A stretch of DNA of 64,000 nucleotides from Leguminivora glycinivorella (GCF_023078275.1 NC_062973.1:19090956-19154955); one strand, 5' to 3'. Shown: positions 22,795 to 34,138, counted from the first letter of the stretch. The notes: generated by a model from the sequence alone, not told the origin. Made by a program: numbers and translations.

Positions 22795-23319
22795 ATGGGT
22801 AGCCCGGGGGTATACGAGATACCTTGTGACTGTGGTAGAGCGTATGTCGGCGAGACTGGAAGGAATGTCTCCGCGAGGTTGTCGGAACACATACGAAGCG
22901 TGAAGAACATGGACACCAGGAATTCCGCAGTGGCAGAGCACGCGTACGATACCGGCGCGTCCCATTTTATACGCTTCGATAGAGCAAGGTTGTTGGTACG
23001 GGAGAAATGTTTTGTACCACGCAAAGTTCTCGAGGCCGTTGAAATCGGACGCCGCCCTAATTTCAATCGGGACGGAGGCTGGATGTTGCCACCAGCATGG
23101 AAACCAGTAATACCTAATGTGAAGCGGAAAATGTGTTTTGACAATCGTGTAGACACAGTGAGTGCAGTGTGCTTACCTCCATCGGTCGACACAGCCGCGC
23201 TACCAGAACTCTACACAACAACTACAGCAGCAGACTGTTCTGCGCCCCCCTCCCCCGTCCTATCAGCGCGCGCGCAGCGGGCGGAGCGGCGAGCGGCGGG
23301 TTCAGTTTGCGGAGTCTAG
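22795..23319 (+). pseudogene. Penelope-like GIY-YIG endonuclease domain (5'-truncated)
   Basis: The frame starts at the inverted repeat and reads GVYEIPCDCGRAYVGETGRN within its first 25 residues. This holds the GIY-YIG pair in the family's variant form (G-V-Y and Y-V-G), with the intervening Cys residues typical of Penelope-type endonucleases. The catalytic Arg region (ARLSEHIRSV) and the downstream AVAEHAYDTGASHF block (His and Glu) follow. In complete elements this domain sits C-terminal to a reverse transcriptase and nicks target DNA. Here the upstream protein is missing. Residues after about 115 are low-complexity and probably 3' untranslated. The Met at the start is unlikely to be the native start. 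Confidence 0.85.
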
Positions 23320-23324
23320 CCGTC

Positions 23325-23412
23325 GCGTGAACTCCTATACGCCTGAAGAGGGGCCTCCGAATTGGCCCGAAACATGTCGCAGCAATAGCGATATAATAAC
23401 GTGAGTACAACC
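23325..23412 (+). ncRNA. Hammerhead-ribozyme-like core in Penelope terminal repeat
   Basis: The sequence ctgaaga (23343-23349) matches the CTGANGA box. It is followed by a GC helix (ggggcc / ggccc around a tccgaatt loop) and then gaaa. Downstream atgtcgc and gcgatat can pair as helix III around an agcaata loop. Flanking actc/acg and cgt/gagt give a possible interrupted helix I. Hammerhead motifs are known in Penelope-like terminal repeats. Bases around the expected cleavage site do not fit perfectly, so activity is doubtful. Confidence 0.4.
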
Positions 23413-23684
23413 GTATTTCAATTAATTATTACCCATTTTATTGTATATATTATATTGTTTACTTGAAGAACCTTTGTTTCATTTCTCCGCTGACTAGCCG
23501 GCTACAATAGTTCAAGTGTAATCAACAGCTACCGGGCTGCGGTGGCATAAAACCGTTTCACACCAGAGTTTAACAGCTCTGCCGCGATTAAGTTACCTCT
23601 TTCAATAAATCTATTGCGAATTGTTACGTGTTCCTTTCTGGTCGAACGTCGATACAAACTTTCAACACAACTACTTTTTAAACA

Positions 23685-23830
23685 TTAACCCCTTATTATT
23701 AAACATTCCCTAAGGTTATCAAGCCGATAAAGTTCGTTTGTCTCTTTCTATCACACCAATACGTCGGAAAGGGACAAACATATTTTATCGGCTTGATAAC
23801 TTTAGTGTACGTTTATGAATAAGGGGGTAA
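23685..23830. mobile_element. MITE with ~45-bp TIRs
   Basis: The left arm ttaaccccttattattaaac, ggttatcaagccgataaa pairs with the right arm tttatcggcttgataact, gaataagggggtaa. The short interior is non-coding. Confidence 0.8.
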
Positions 23831-23889
23831 TTGTTTTGTGTTTTTGTGTGATATATTTCTTAAATATGGTCTCTTTGAAAATATAATTT

Positions 23890-24110
23890 TTATATTATAA
23901 TTTTTCGGGGGACAAAAGAGCTGGCAGCATCCTCGATCAACGTATAAGTATTGCAATTCAGCGAGGAAATGCTGCCAGCATCTTGGGCACTGTGCCTCAG
24001 GGGCCCTCTTTAGACTTAGATTTTTAATTTTCTTTTTAATTGCCTAGTTTATGATATTTATTGTATGGAATTTTTATTTAAGTGTTTTAATAAATAAACT
24101 AAAATCATTT
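23890..24110 (+). repeat. Possible LINE 3'-end remnant
   Basis: A short reading frame at 23936-24005 gives QRISIAIQRGNAASILGTVP. The block resembles the last residues of some non-LTR retrotransposon ORFs as I remember them. An AT-rich tail with aataaa follows. Only about 25 residues are recognisable. Confidence 0.35.
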
Positions 24111-24119
24111 TTATATTTA

Positions 24120-26754
24120 TATCTAAGGATGTAATAAACAAGAAACAGGGTTTATGAATGTTTTCGTTTTGGGGCATATGTGTATGGGTAACGAACCCCA
24201 AAAATCAAACAATATCCTCAGATTGCTGCCCAATATTTCCCACAAAATAAAACTTATTAGCGCTAAAGCCTCTGACTGCCACCTCTTGACCCAAATAAAA
24301 CCCTCGTATTATCCATCCGAATGAAATATCAAGTGTTCGCAGCGCAAGTAACTGAGTCGTAGTGCGGACAAATCACAGTCGCAAAAACGAATTCGGGATT
24401 CACCGCCGTCCCTTCTGTGTTTTCTTAGGACGGGCCATTTGCGACGAACATGCCTTTATACGAATGCTCCATTATACAAGAAATACTTATGCCATGAATA
24501 CAGATATAGATTGCGAATAGTTTTGCTTCGGAATTAATCTCGAGAGCGGGTCAAATATTTACCTCGATCTGACGTCCAAACGGACTCTGTGCGCTTAGAT
24601 GTGCTACAGACTTGGGAAGCTCCGACTCTAAGGGATTTAGGTTATTGGTAACGGTGTTCTCAGTTGATTTACCTACATTTAAGATAAACCAATACAATTT
24701 ACTTGCTGCTAAAACTCAACTTGTTGGGTTGTGTGTTTTATACTTACTACTTAAGTTAGATAGAATTTACAAAATAACATAGTTGATTTTTCTTCTATGT
24801 TAGACGGAATTGACACATTTTCTAGATCACGCTTTACCAGAGAGCTTCCAAATAATTTTCCTTTTTTAATACCAGCCTGTCGTATATTCGGGAAAAACAC
24901 ATATTTTTGTTTATTATCACATATTTTCCCGAGCGCAAGCCGAATACGTTTAACACCCGTCACCACTTAAGCCACTAGCATTTGATTTATTAATTTTATA
25001 TCCATTCTCGAGAAAGAGAATCCGAGATAAAATACGACAGTAGGTACACCGGTGTGCTGGTATACACGACGGCTGCTTTATTTATGTCCTCAATATTTTA
25101 CAAACCATAAAACTTCCTTCCTTGGAAATAAGAAACGTTTTATCCTAATAGATTCTTTAGGATTCTGGCCGGATGTGTTTTAAACTTTTGTTTATGACTA
25201 TTTATGTTTACCTACTTACCGAAAAAGACTTCGTGTGTCCTATGAATGCCAATAAAATATTTGAATATTTTTTGAACGGTCCTTGTAAATCCAAATAGGT
25301 ATAGTATTTTGAAGCACTTTTTACTTCTAGAACGTTCCCTTGAAATTTCGCTTTAAACCTTTAAACAATTGAAACAAGTGAGGACTATTCACTGGGCAGA
25401 AATATTTTTGGCTTCCAAGCATGTGTCCATTTACGAAGGTTAGTTTAGAAATGATAAAACTAGTTCCATTGTCGTGAAAATATAATGTGTGAATAATACA
25501 GACCTCCCTTTCAATAAGGGTCGTGCCTTTTTGTAGGCGTGCGTCCGGAAAATAGATACCCACCCTTTAGCCAGATTAAATTATGGACTATATTTTTTGG
25601 GTCGTCTTCCGTATGGCGTTAGCTCTTTTAACGTTGAGTAATACTTTTACCTGACGAGATTTCGTTGAAGAACCTTTTCTGTCAGATAAGAAAGAAGTGC
25701 CGAACTGAAATCCTATATGATTAAGGAAAAATTGTGGTTCACTTGAACAAAGGCTGTTGCGGACGTTTGAGATAAAAATAAGTTTTTGTGGAAAGAAGGA
25801 TGGCTTAGTGGGAAATGTTTCAGTCAGAGCAGGTGTAATCAATGAAAGGATTTATCTTTTAAATAAGTAGGGAATACTAGTACAAAACTTTCTATTAATT
25901 CCGATATGAGTATTTTATCTCAAAAGCGCTTGGGATAAATTTTACACAGTGTCTTGTATTTTTATCATGTAATAGTATTACCAAATCCCCATTTTTAATC
26001 AAATAGGCTTTCAGTTTTCGTGTAGCTTCAGCAGAAGCTCATTTTCAGAAGTTAGGAACTGTTAGTTTTCAAGGCCACGCTTTCGACTGAGAAAGCCTTG
26101 AAAAGTGTATTTTATCAATAAGCTATTGTCCCAGAGCTGTAAGAACCTCTTTTTGACACATGACAGCGTCCAAAAAACGTAAACTCGCGCAACCTAATGA
26201 AATTTTAAATAAAATCCTGTAATAATATTTAAAAACAATATTTCGCTTACTTTAAACATAATCTAACACATGTTACATTTTACCGGATCTTCGTTAGTGA
26301 GTATTTTACGATATAATGTATCACGCAGGATTTACTTATTATGTCATTTATCATTCATTTTTATTTTTAAACTAGTGCTGTGGCAGAGTCTGTCATTTCG
26401 ATTCAAATGACATTTCAGTAAGTTGACAGAAATCGTATATTTGTTTAAGCGCCTCCTTGTACATAGGGCCTAATCGATTCAACCAATTCGAAATTAATCG
26501 TTAGATTTGGCAAACGATACGTCTTAGCCACATCGCAACATACTTCAAAACAAATGTGTCAAAAATGTGAACTTACAGATCCGGGACAATAGTTATGACT
26601 TGAATAAATTGTATTTTTAGTGTAAGATAGTTTTTATTTATATTTTTTAAAGACTGACCAGAAAGATATGACTACGCGCCACGTTGCGGATTTTCATTAG
26701 AACTACATCGGAATCAGAACCCCGTACATCAGAATAACAGCGCTCTCCTGACAA
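24120..26754. other. Large unannotated interval
   Basis: About 2.6 kb without a feature I can support. Open stretches of 70-85 codons on the minus strand (24751, 25327, 25588) show no domain and no codon-bias signal I can judge by eye. It may be unique intergenic DNA or intron. Confidence 0.35.
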
Positions 26755-26924
26755 TCCATACTTAATATTGTAAATGGGAAAGTGTTTGTTTGTCTATCCT
26801 TCACTGCAGAACGGAGCAACGAATTGTCGTGATTTTTTAAGTGGAGATAGTTCAAGGGATGGAGAGTGACATAGGCTACTTTTTGTCTCTTTCTAACGCG
26901 AGCGAAGCCGCGGGCAAAAGCTAG
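26755..26924 (+). mobile_element. Short non-autonomous Helitron-like element
   Basis: It begins TC (tccatacttaatattgtaaa) after an A. It ends with the hairpin-forming cgcgagcgaagccgcg and then gcaaaag CTAG followed by T. It shares the interior ggagatagttcaagggatgg with the copies at 8484 and 16974. All Helitron boundary features are visible. Confidence 0.8.
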
Positions 26925-27214
26925 TAATCATATATTTCTGGTCAGTTTAGCTGGCGCAGTGAGAAATATTTATTTCAGTTTTTGTCGTAAGCCTATTTAA
27001 TTTTCATCAAAGTCATAAAACAAAACAAAACTACTCGCATAGTGATATCCTGATATCATATCGTCTGTAAAACATATAAGGATTTCAGAGCCGCAACATT
27101 ATTCTGGTTTCACGCGTATTACAGGGTAAAGGAGGGAGTTATCAGATAAACCTGTTCTTAGCCTAGAGGCTCGTGCTCCATCGCTCGGTATTTGCTGATA
27201 TTACCGTTCGGTTA

Positions 27215-27772
27215 AGGGGCCGTCCATAAATTACGTCATTCTAAATTAGGGGGGGGGGGTTTGGTCTGCGGATGACGGTAAATGATAGATGGGGGGGGGG
27301 GGGGGGGTGTTTCGAAATTGACGTCATTCTTATTTATTTATTTATAGTTTATTTTTGACGTACAAAAAGATTATTTCTAAAAATAAATTTCTTCCAGCAC
27401 ACCTAGTAAGTGAGACTGCAAATGTGAGAGGCGGCTAAGGCGCATACAATACTAAAATAACTCATAATAAACATACATAAGTAATGCAACATAGATGTAC
27501 ACAAATACAGTAATAACTACAGATAAAATATATCAATGATTATTGCCAAAGTAAAAATAATAAAAGATGATTCTATAACCAAGTGTTTTAATCATATAAT
27601 ACCCTATTTTTCTCAAATCTGCAATGTTTTATTTTGTCAAACTGGTAATGACGTCAATTTTGGGAGAAGGGGGGGGGGGGGGGTCATTAAGATATGACGA
27701 TAGGATGATTATAGGGGGGGGGGGGGGTCTAAAATCTGAAAAAATCGATGACGTAATTTATGGACGGCCCCT
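27215..27772. mobile_element. MITE with poly-G tracts
   Basis: The left end aggggccgtccataaattac pairs with the right end gtaatttatggacggcccct, 24 bp including tgacgt. Inside each arm lie two long G homopolymers on the plus strand (near 27250, 27292, 27669 and 27714). About 300 bp of unrelated AT-rich sequence sits in the middle (27325-27640), probably a nested insertion. The open frame across the right-hand G runs (27624-27887) is an artefact. Confidence 0.8.
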
Positions 27773-27804
27773 AAGGTATTTGTGCATTGTACATTTCCGT
27801 ATAA

Positions 27805-28017
27805 GGTACAGCGGGACAAATCTCGACTGGGGGGCAAATTTGACTGGGCCATTTTTTCCATGTTTTAAAGTGTTTGTGGATTATTAAGTGTCCACCGGTT
27901 CTATATGGTAGGCGTGTTCAGTGGATACATGTAGAACTCAACATCATAGTGTAATAATGGTAAAAATGAATCAGTTACAATTGACCCCCAATCGAGATTT
28001 GTCTCCCTTGTACCTTG
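27805..28017. mobile_element. MITE family C, copy 2 (inverted relative to copy 1)
   Basis: Ends are aaggtacagcgggacaaatc and gatttgtctcccttgtacctt. The middle (atacatgtagaactcaacat) is the reverse complement of the middle of the copy at 14563-14753. Confidence 0.8.
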
Positions 28018-28106
28018 TAATGTTAATAGTGTAATATAGAGTCGGATATGGTTGTATTGGTCAAACATGATTAATATGTAAAACTTTTTGAAGAAAAAGA
28101 AAATTA

Positions 28107-28236
28107 TAGGGTAAACTCGCCTCATTTGGTGACACGCCTAATTCGGTGATACAAGCTTTGAAACACTGTTCCGAAAGACGAGTTTTGGTTCTTTCACCGA
28201 ATTAGGCGTGTCACCGAATAAGACGAGTTTACCCTA
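28107..28236. mobile_element. MITE with ~43-bp TIRs
   Basis: The left arm tagggtaaactcgcctcatt, gacacgcctaattcggtga pairs with the right arm tcaccgaattaggcgtgtc, gacgagtttaccctac. The loop is about 40 bp. Confidence 0.85.
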
Positions 28237-28239
28237 CAT

Positions 28240-29100
28240 TTTTGATTTTAGTTACATTGTAGATTATTATGTAGGTATTTCAACATACCAATCAAATTTC
28301 TAAATGACTTGCATGCGAGTGCGAGTTGTGGCATCGCGCAAATGGGCATATAATGTTTAAAAGGCTCGACTTGATTTCTGATGATCACTAATAAAATACA
28401 GCAAACAATTGTCACATCGTTATCATCTGTTATAAGAATTATTCGAATTGGGTCGAGAACATTCTCTAAACTGAAACAGTGTAAGAATTAATACAACATT
28501 CGTTCACAAATTCCTTTCAACTAACTTGTTTTAATTTCCAAGTGCAAACACGCGCGAGCAAGAGTTGTATTCTCTTAATTTCAGCAACGGAGTAAAACGC
28601 GCCAACAGTTTTGTTAAGACGACAGTGGATTAACATCGCCCCATAGAAATGTAGTCCCATGTTTTCCTCTCTAAATGTTAAAGTTATGGAAAGTATTTTT
28701 TATTATTATGTTGATATCTTGCTGTTCCCTTCGCTGACTTTTCGTTATTATAAGAGTTTTAGGATCGAAAACCTAAAAACTTAAAACTTTTCAAAGGCAA
28801 GTAAGTACAAGTATTTTTTTAAATAGTAATTAAAACAAACAATAGACGAAGGGGCACATCTTGGGCTAAACTCTTCGGCGTATCTTTTAGTAAGTATTGA
28901 AAACAACCCTACGCCCTTATCCGTGCTTCAAAATGTACATCTAAATGAGTCCAGTTACTTAACAGCGCTGTATGTTTCTAGGATGTTCGCAGAAGTTACG
29001 GCTTTTTTCGGCAGTACACGGCCTGTTTCCTTTTTTTATAACACCTGTCACGTCCAGCTAATGACTACTCTAACATCCGAATGTAATAATTAACAAAAAA
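28240..29100. other. Unannotated interval
   Basis: A fragment around 28952-29032 (aggatgttcgcagaagttac) recurs with changes at 32605-32680. Nothing else was recognised. Confidence 0.35.
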
Positions 29101-29103
29101 TAA

Positions 29104-29897
29104 AACCGCCTTCAAAAAAAGCGTGTTACAAAACACGGAGAAACTAAAAAGCCAAAAATAATAAACCTTCGAATTCAGATTTCTTATCGGATTGCAATAA
29201 TCTAAACATCCAAATTATAAACAAATCAATTATTTTTGTAGTCGGTACCAGACCTGTTCGTCGCCTTGCTATTTCCTGTTTGCCCCACCCAACCATACGC
29301 AGGCTGGCCCCGACTCCAAAAATAATTGATTTGTTTATAATTTGGATGTTTAGATTATTGCAATCCGATAAGAAATCTGAATTCGAAGGTTTATTATTTT
29401 TGGCTTTTTAGTTTCTCCGTGTTTTGTAACACGCTTTTTTGAAGGCGGTTTTATTTTTTGTTAAAAAGTTAATTTATTTGTTGATTTTTAGTGGTTCCTA
29501 GTGATATTATATGTATCAGTCCGAATATATGTCCAGTAGTGAAAGAATTATCCTTTAACTCCTAACCGTTGAGGAGTTGACCTTCCATCATCAGCTCAGC
29601 CACATAAAATTATTACCATCAGGCGTAAATACTGGTGTACCTTTGAAAAATACACTAAGAACATTACATGTGCCTATAACATTTGAAGAGTTCCCTCGAT
29701 TTCTCCAAGATCCCATCATCAGACCCCGACTTGGTGCCAATGGGACCATCTCGGGGTTATACCCGTTCGATCAAAAAAAAATTTTTGAAAATCGGTCCAC
29801 GATCCTCGGAGATATCGAGTAACATACATACAAAAAAAAAAATTAAAAAAAAAACATTCAGTCGAATTGAGAACCTCCTCCTTTTTTGAAGTCGGTT
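29104..29897 (+). mobile_element. ~800-bp element with subterminal long hairpin (family F), copy 1
   Basis: Termini aaccgccttcaaaaa and ttttttgaagtcggtt are inverted. The first ~360 bp form a hairpin with ~125-bp arms (aaacacggagaaactaaaaa ... and its reverse complement) around a pyrimidine-rich loop near 29255-29310. The remainder is single-copy within the element and includes catcatcagctcagccacat. A second copy in opposite orientation is at 48755-49550. Non-coding; an 80-codon frame overlaps by chance. Confidence 0.8.
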
Positions 29898-29899
29898 AA

Positions 29900-30650
29900 A
29901 AAAAGGGAAAAATGGTGACCAAGTTTGTATAGACAAGCGGTCACGTGACCTAGTCGTCCCCATACCTCTTTTTTAAGCATACACTGTTGCTCGTTGTGCA
30001 AGACGGACTCTGATTGCATTCCCAGAAATCTCAAGCGAGGAATGCTTTCATCTAGTTTTAGTGTTGTTTTTACTGCGTTCTGGACGGTTTAGGAAAAATA
30101 TTAAATGAAATTAAACTTTAAGAGGTGTTTGTCGTAAGGGCCTTTTAATTCTTTCATTAGGCTCGTGATTGTTACAGAAACAGTACAAAACATTGGCATG
30201 ATTGATAGAATTAGTGACGAGTGAACTTATTTATAGGGTCAGGAATATCAAACACGGTCCACTGGCTTGTTATCCGTTTCATTAACTTAGTACAAAAAAG
30301 TACCTATGTGAACAATAAGTTTTTGGCACGCGTCTGCAAAACATACAACGATAAATATTCCCAAATTGATTTATTTCAGCTCAATTATAGCAGATTTGTT
30401 TCTGTCATCAAACAATTTAGTTTTCTTTCTTTCTTCCCACTCCCGCTAGATTGTAATACATAGGTACAGTGTACTACTGATCTACAACTACCTATACAGT
30501 TTTTCAGAGCAAAGACATTGTGTGTTAGTTGATAAGTGGAAACTATTTTGGCTCATGATTTATTTAGGTATGTTTAACTTTTTGTATTATTGTATGTTGT
30601 TTGTTTCCCAAATAAAGAAAACGAAATAATAATGACATACTTTATAATGA
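29900..30650. other. Unannotated interval
   Basis: No feature was recognised. Confidence 0.35.
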
Positions 30651-30651
30651 T

Positions 30652-30763
30652 TAAGGGCCACTTGCACCGATGAAAATGGCGGGTTAACCCACCATTTTAT
30701 ATGGAATTTGACAGTTGACAGCCCACTAACCCTGAGTTAAGTGGTTGGTGCAAGTGGGTCTAA
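30652..30763. mobile_element. Small MITE
   Basis: The end aagggccacttgcacc is inverted against ggtgcaagtgggtctaa. An internal inverted match (gggttaaccc and actaaccctgagttaagtgg) supports a fold. Confidence 0.7.
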
Positions 30764-30764
30764 G

Positions 30765-31490
30765 GGGTAATCGTTCAAGTCGACTTTCAGAAAGTTCACA
30801 TTGCCGCTCCTTCCCATATATTCTTCAGTTTACGTAAATTAACACGTGTCTATATTCGTCTTCTTTTTTCTAGTATATCTGACGTAGCATCCACGAACAT
30901 TTTAATAGAGTTGCGGCATTGCATAGTATAAATGCAAACTCAACAATGTACGACGTTTTTAAGCGTATTTCGTATCGAAAATCTAGTTTCTTCTTTCTAT
31001 TTCGAGAACGCTAACCACACAGTACACGGTTTGGGACGAGCTACGCCGCAAAAGCGAAGTTTCCGATTAGCATAAGGGAGATAAAAACAGAGCCGTACAG
31101 CTTTCGTTCTTACACCGCCTGTCGTATCAGCTAGGATGCTGGGAGGCACAGGGAGCGATTTAATTATGACGGGACAGTATTACACAAATCAGTTTCTTCT
31201 TATAGAAATATTCAGTAATATTTCGTTTTCAAGAGACGTCACTTGACTCAAATTTTACTATTCGTCGATACGCTCTAGATACGATTTATGTCGGATATGT
31301 GACATGTTGTTTCTTTATGTATAATCGGAACCCCTGAACAAAAATACGGTGAAAAAAGGGCTAAAATTGATGATTATTGTCGGAGAATAAGCAAATTATG
31401 CCATATTCTATCAGTTTAAGACGCGGTTTTTTACGCAATATCTGACAATGTATGTATACCTACTACTATCGAGTCCGAGAACGATAATAA
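30765..31490. other. Unannotated interval
   Basis: No feature was recognised. Confidence 0.35.
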
Positions 31491-31491
31491 T

Positions 31492-31708
31492 AAAAACCGG
31501 CCCAGAGCGTGTCGGGCCACGCTCAGTGTAGGGTTCCGTAGTTTTTCCACTTTTTATTTTACCACTTTGTCGGCGTGATTGATATACATATTGGTACCAA
31601 ATTTCAGCTTTCTAGTGCTAACGGTCACTGAGATTATCCGCGGACGGACGAACAGACAGACATGGCGAAACTATAAGGGTTTCTAGTTGACTACGGAACC
31701 TTAAAAAT
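31492..31708 (+). mobile_element. Internally deleted copy of the 8773-9322 repeat
   Basis: It retains accggcccagagcgtgtcgg and tagggttccgtagttttt at the left. At the right it retains ttggtaccaaatttcagctt, gagattatccgcggacggac and gactacggaaccttaaaaa. About 330 bp of the middle is missing compared with the longer copy. Confidence 0.8.
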
Positions 31709-32133
31709 GAATGTGAAACAATGACGGAAAAAAAGCTTTTTTTTAATTGCGTACCATGTTTTTCACTGGTAGTATTTTTATGGTTGGTAGCTCTGTTAGC
31801 GCCCTGTGTACCCCACCAGTTCCCGTATCGTCGTAGTTAAGAACACGCCACACGCTGCTCGTTTACATTTTCAAACTGAATATCACAATCACTTTTTAAA
31901 CTTTAACTAAACCCCCGCAAATAAGAGGATAGTCAAGAAAGTTTCCGCTTTAAACTTTTAGTAGAATGGAGAAAATTATGCTAACTTACCTTGTTTATGC
32001 AAGCGTGCAAATATTTTAGCCGTTCAATTGGACTTTCAAATACGCAATAATATGGTTACAAATTAATAATAGAATAAATATTATAGGACATTTTAACACT
32101 GACTGAGTCCCACTGAGATTATAAAATGTTGTA

Positions 32134-32390
32134 TACACTGAGAGAAAATACAATCAGTTTTCATGTTCGTTCAACAAGTTTTTTGGTTAAAATAGCGCCT
32201 ACGTGCTCTTTGGTTCAAACAACAAGCTACTTGTCATTTGAATCGGCAATATATTTGAATCAACAAATAGATTTTATAAAAACAACCTGACACATGTTGT
32301 TTTAAACATACGTTTGGCTGTTTCAAACGGATAAACCGCAACAATTCGAACTTGTTAAATTCACAATGCAAATTTCTTTCAGTGTACATA
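32134..32390. mobile_element. MITE with short TIRs
   Basis: The end tacactgagagaaaat is inverted against atttctttcagtgta. The interior is rich in 'caacaa' and 'gttcaaac' words and non-coding. Confidence 0.6.
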
Positions 32391-32599
32391 CTATTCTTAC
32401 TTATTATATTGTTTGTAAGCAATGAATCATAAATAATCAACAATCAACAATCTCAAGCAAACTGAACAAAAAACCTCAAAGTACATATCAAATCGATGAC
32501 AAGTCTCCAAGTTCCTAGTACAAACATATTTGGATTAACAAGAACAACGCGAAATGACGGTCCGGAATCATATAACGATTTGTCGGGTCTACCCTTACC

Positions 32600-32848
32600 C
32601 TTGTACGTAACAACGCAGTATGTTTATAGGATGTTCGTAGAAAGTTACGGCTTTTTACGGCAGGACGCGGTCTGTTTCCTTCGGATCCAATTTTCACAAC
32701 ACTTGCGACGGACCTTTTTAATCAGGCCCGAATCTTCTGGGCTTAGTTTGCATTAACGATGTTCTGCGATTGGAATGGGCATGTTTCGTCGATCGTCGCA
32801 CGTGTACTTAAATTGATTATGTAAAAATAATGTTTAATATGTCTTATT
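32600..32848. other. Low-confidence repeat fragment
   Basis: The segment taggatgttcgtagaaagtt (near 32628) resembles 28977-29032. No gene is supported. Confidence 0.3.
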
Positions 32849-32942
32849 AGCCCAGGACCGGGGTAAGTGGCGTACACGAAGCCAGCAGTGCCTATGCTCA
32901 GCAGTGGGCGATTAATGGCTGAAATGATGATGATGATGATGT
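32849..32942 (+). pseudogene. LINE (RTE-like) extreme 3' end with (ATG)n tail
   Basis: Codons around 32850 give AQDRGKWR, then in a shifted frame the 'YAQQW' block. Both are typical of the last residues of RTE-type LINE polyproteins. It ends in gatgatgatgatgatgatg. Only about 90 bp remain. Confidence 0.5.
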
Positions 32943-32944
32943 CT

Positions 32945-33988
32945 TATTAAAAGAATTATCTCTCTTTATATCAGATTTGGTGATTCCTATCATTTGTACG
33001 TAAAATGCACATTCATAATTATGTTATTTAAGTAAGCAAAAAAAAAAACATATTACGTATTGAACTTTCGGATATCAATTGGTTGCCATATCCTCGAACC
33101 TCCTATGAGTTACTAAGTCACAATACCTGAAACCTAAGGACGGTTTGAAATATGGAAAGGTTCTCTTATACGAAAAACGAAAAATTTCCATTTCTAAAAT
33201 GCATTTTTTTCGTAAATATTATCTGTGAATTTCCCGGATACTTTACTGACACATTTAGAAAGATCTGGCACCTTGCACATCTGTAAGCACAATCAATAGG
33301 TAGTGTAGCTAACTTAATTCCCTCACTTTCCTTGTTACAAAGGGAGAAAATTGAGTTTTTGCGCCTCCTCTCTTTGCTTACAACGAACGGCGTCGCTAAA
33401 TATAACGTAAGTTTCCTCCGAAGCCTATAATACTTATTTTTAAAGTTCATTTCTCTGTGGTGTCTTTTATTATTAGCCCATGTTATTTTATTTAAACTTA
33501 TATTCCTTAACAAACATCTTGAATAAAACTTGTTGTTCATATACATGGTCTATAAGCATTCTAGCATAACAAAATGAGCAAAAGAGGCGAATGAACCTGT
33601 AAAACAATGAATCAATAACATTAAGTACAATAAATTTCGATGAAAAATAAACAAAATTATTGTAAAAGATTTACCTTCCCAAATTAAAATGACAACAAAC
33701 AAAAGTGGAATCCACAAGATAACACACAAACCTTAGGAGATTTCAATCCGAATGTCACATACAATACACACGGTTTCAAATATAAGAACAAAAAGTTTGC
33801 CCGGATAGGAACATTCAGTTGCCAATACTGTGCCGGGGCCGATAGCTCTCAAAAAGGAATTCTCCGGGGGGAAAATTAGATTTGTGAAACTGAAACGTGC
33901 GCGTCTTGGTGAGACGTACGAGTGCTGGGGAATTAACAAGGATATACAATTATAATATGAATTACTTTAAGTTCTCGCGCTTTGTACA
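32945..33988. other. Unannotated interval
   Basis: A 126-codon open stretch on the minus strand (33166-33546) shows no recognisable domain, so I do not call a gene. Confidence 0.35.
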
Positions 33989-33990
33989 CA

Positions 33991-34138
33991 TATTTAAAGT
34001 CACATACAGGTCGAACGCGATTAATTAACATCGCGGAGTCTTCCGCGACCACGGCCAGTGCAACCTGGCCGAAACGTTGGGAAAAAAGGTAAAATAATGT
34101 TAATTAATCGCGTTCGACTTGTATGTGACTTTAAATAT
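33991..34138 (+). mobile_element. Penelope-type terminal-repeat foldback
   Basis: The arm tatttaaagtcacatacagg ... gattaattaacat is inverted at atgttaattaatcgcgttcg ... gtgactttaaata (41 bp). The loop holds gaccacggccagtgcaacct followed by ggccgaaacgttggg. The 'helix then GAAAC' arrangement resembles Penelope terminal repeats, but no good CTGANGA box is present. Confidence 0.5.

Larger units (their letters stand above)
22743..23428 (+). mobile_element. Penelope-like retroelement fragment bracketed by inverted repeats
   Basis: A ~55-bp sequence (22743-22797, aattgaaatacggttgtact...) is repeated in reverse at 23372-23428 (...agtacaaccgtatttcaatt). Between them is the GIY-YIG endonuclease remnant. 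A terminal repeat placed in inverted orientation around a 5'-truncated copy is a known feature of Penelope-like elements. The segment before the right repeat has a hammerhead-like core (see separate entry). No reverse transcriptase is retained. Confidence 0.8.

Noticed and set aside
22782..23192. Minus-strand 136-codon frame opposite the GIY-YIG remnant
   Set aside because: It is the antisense shadow of the endonuclease coding sequence.
27624..27887. Gly-rich 87-codon frame
   Set aside because: It is translated from poly-G tracts of a MITE.
33166..33546. 126-codon open stretch on the minus strand
   Set aside because: There is no recognisable domain, no upstream signal and no repeat or gene context.
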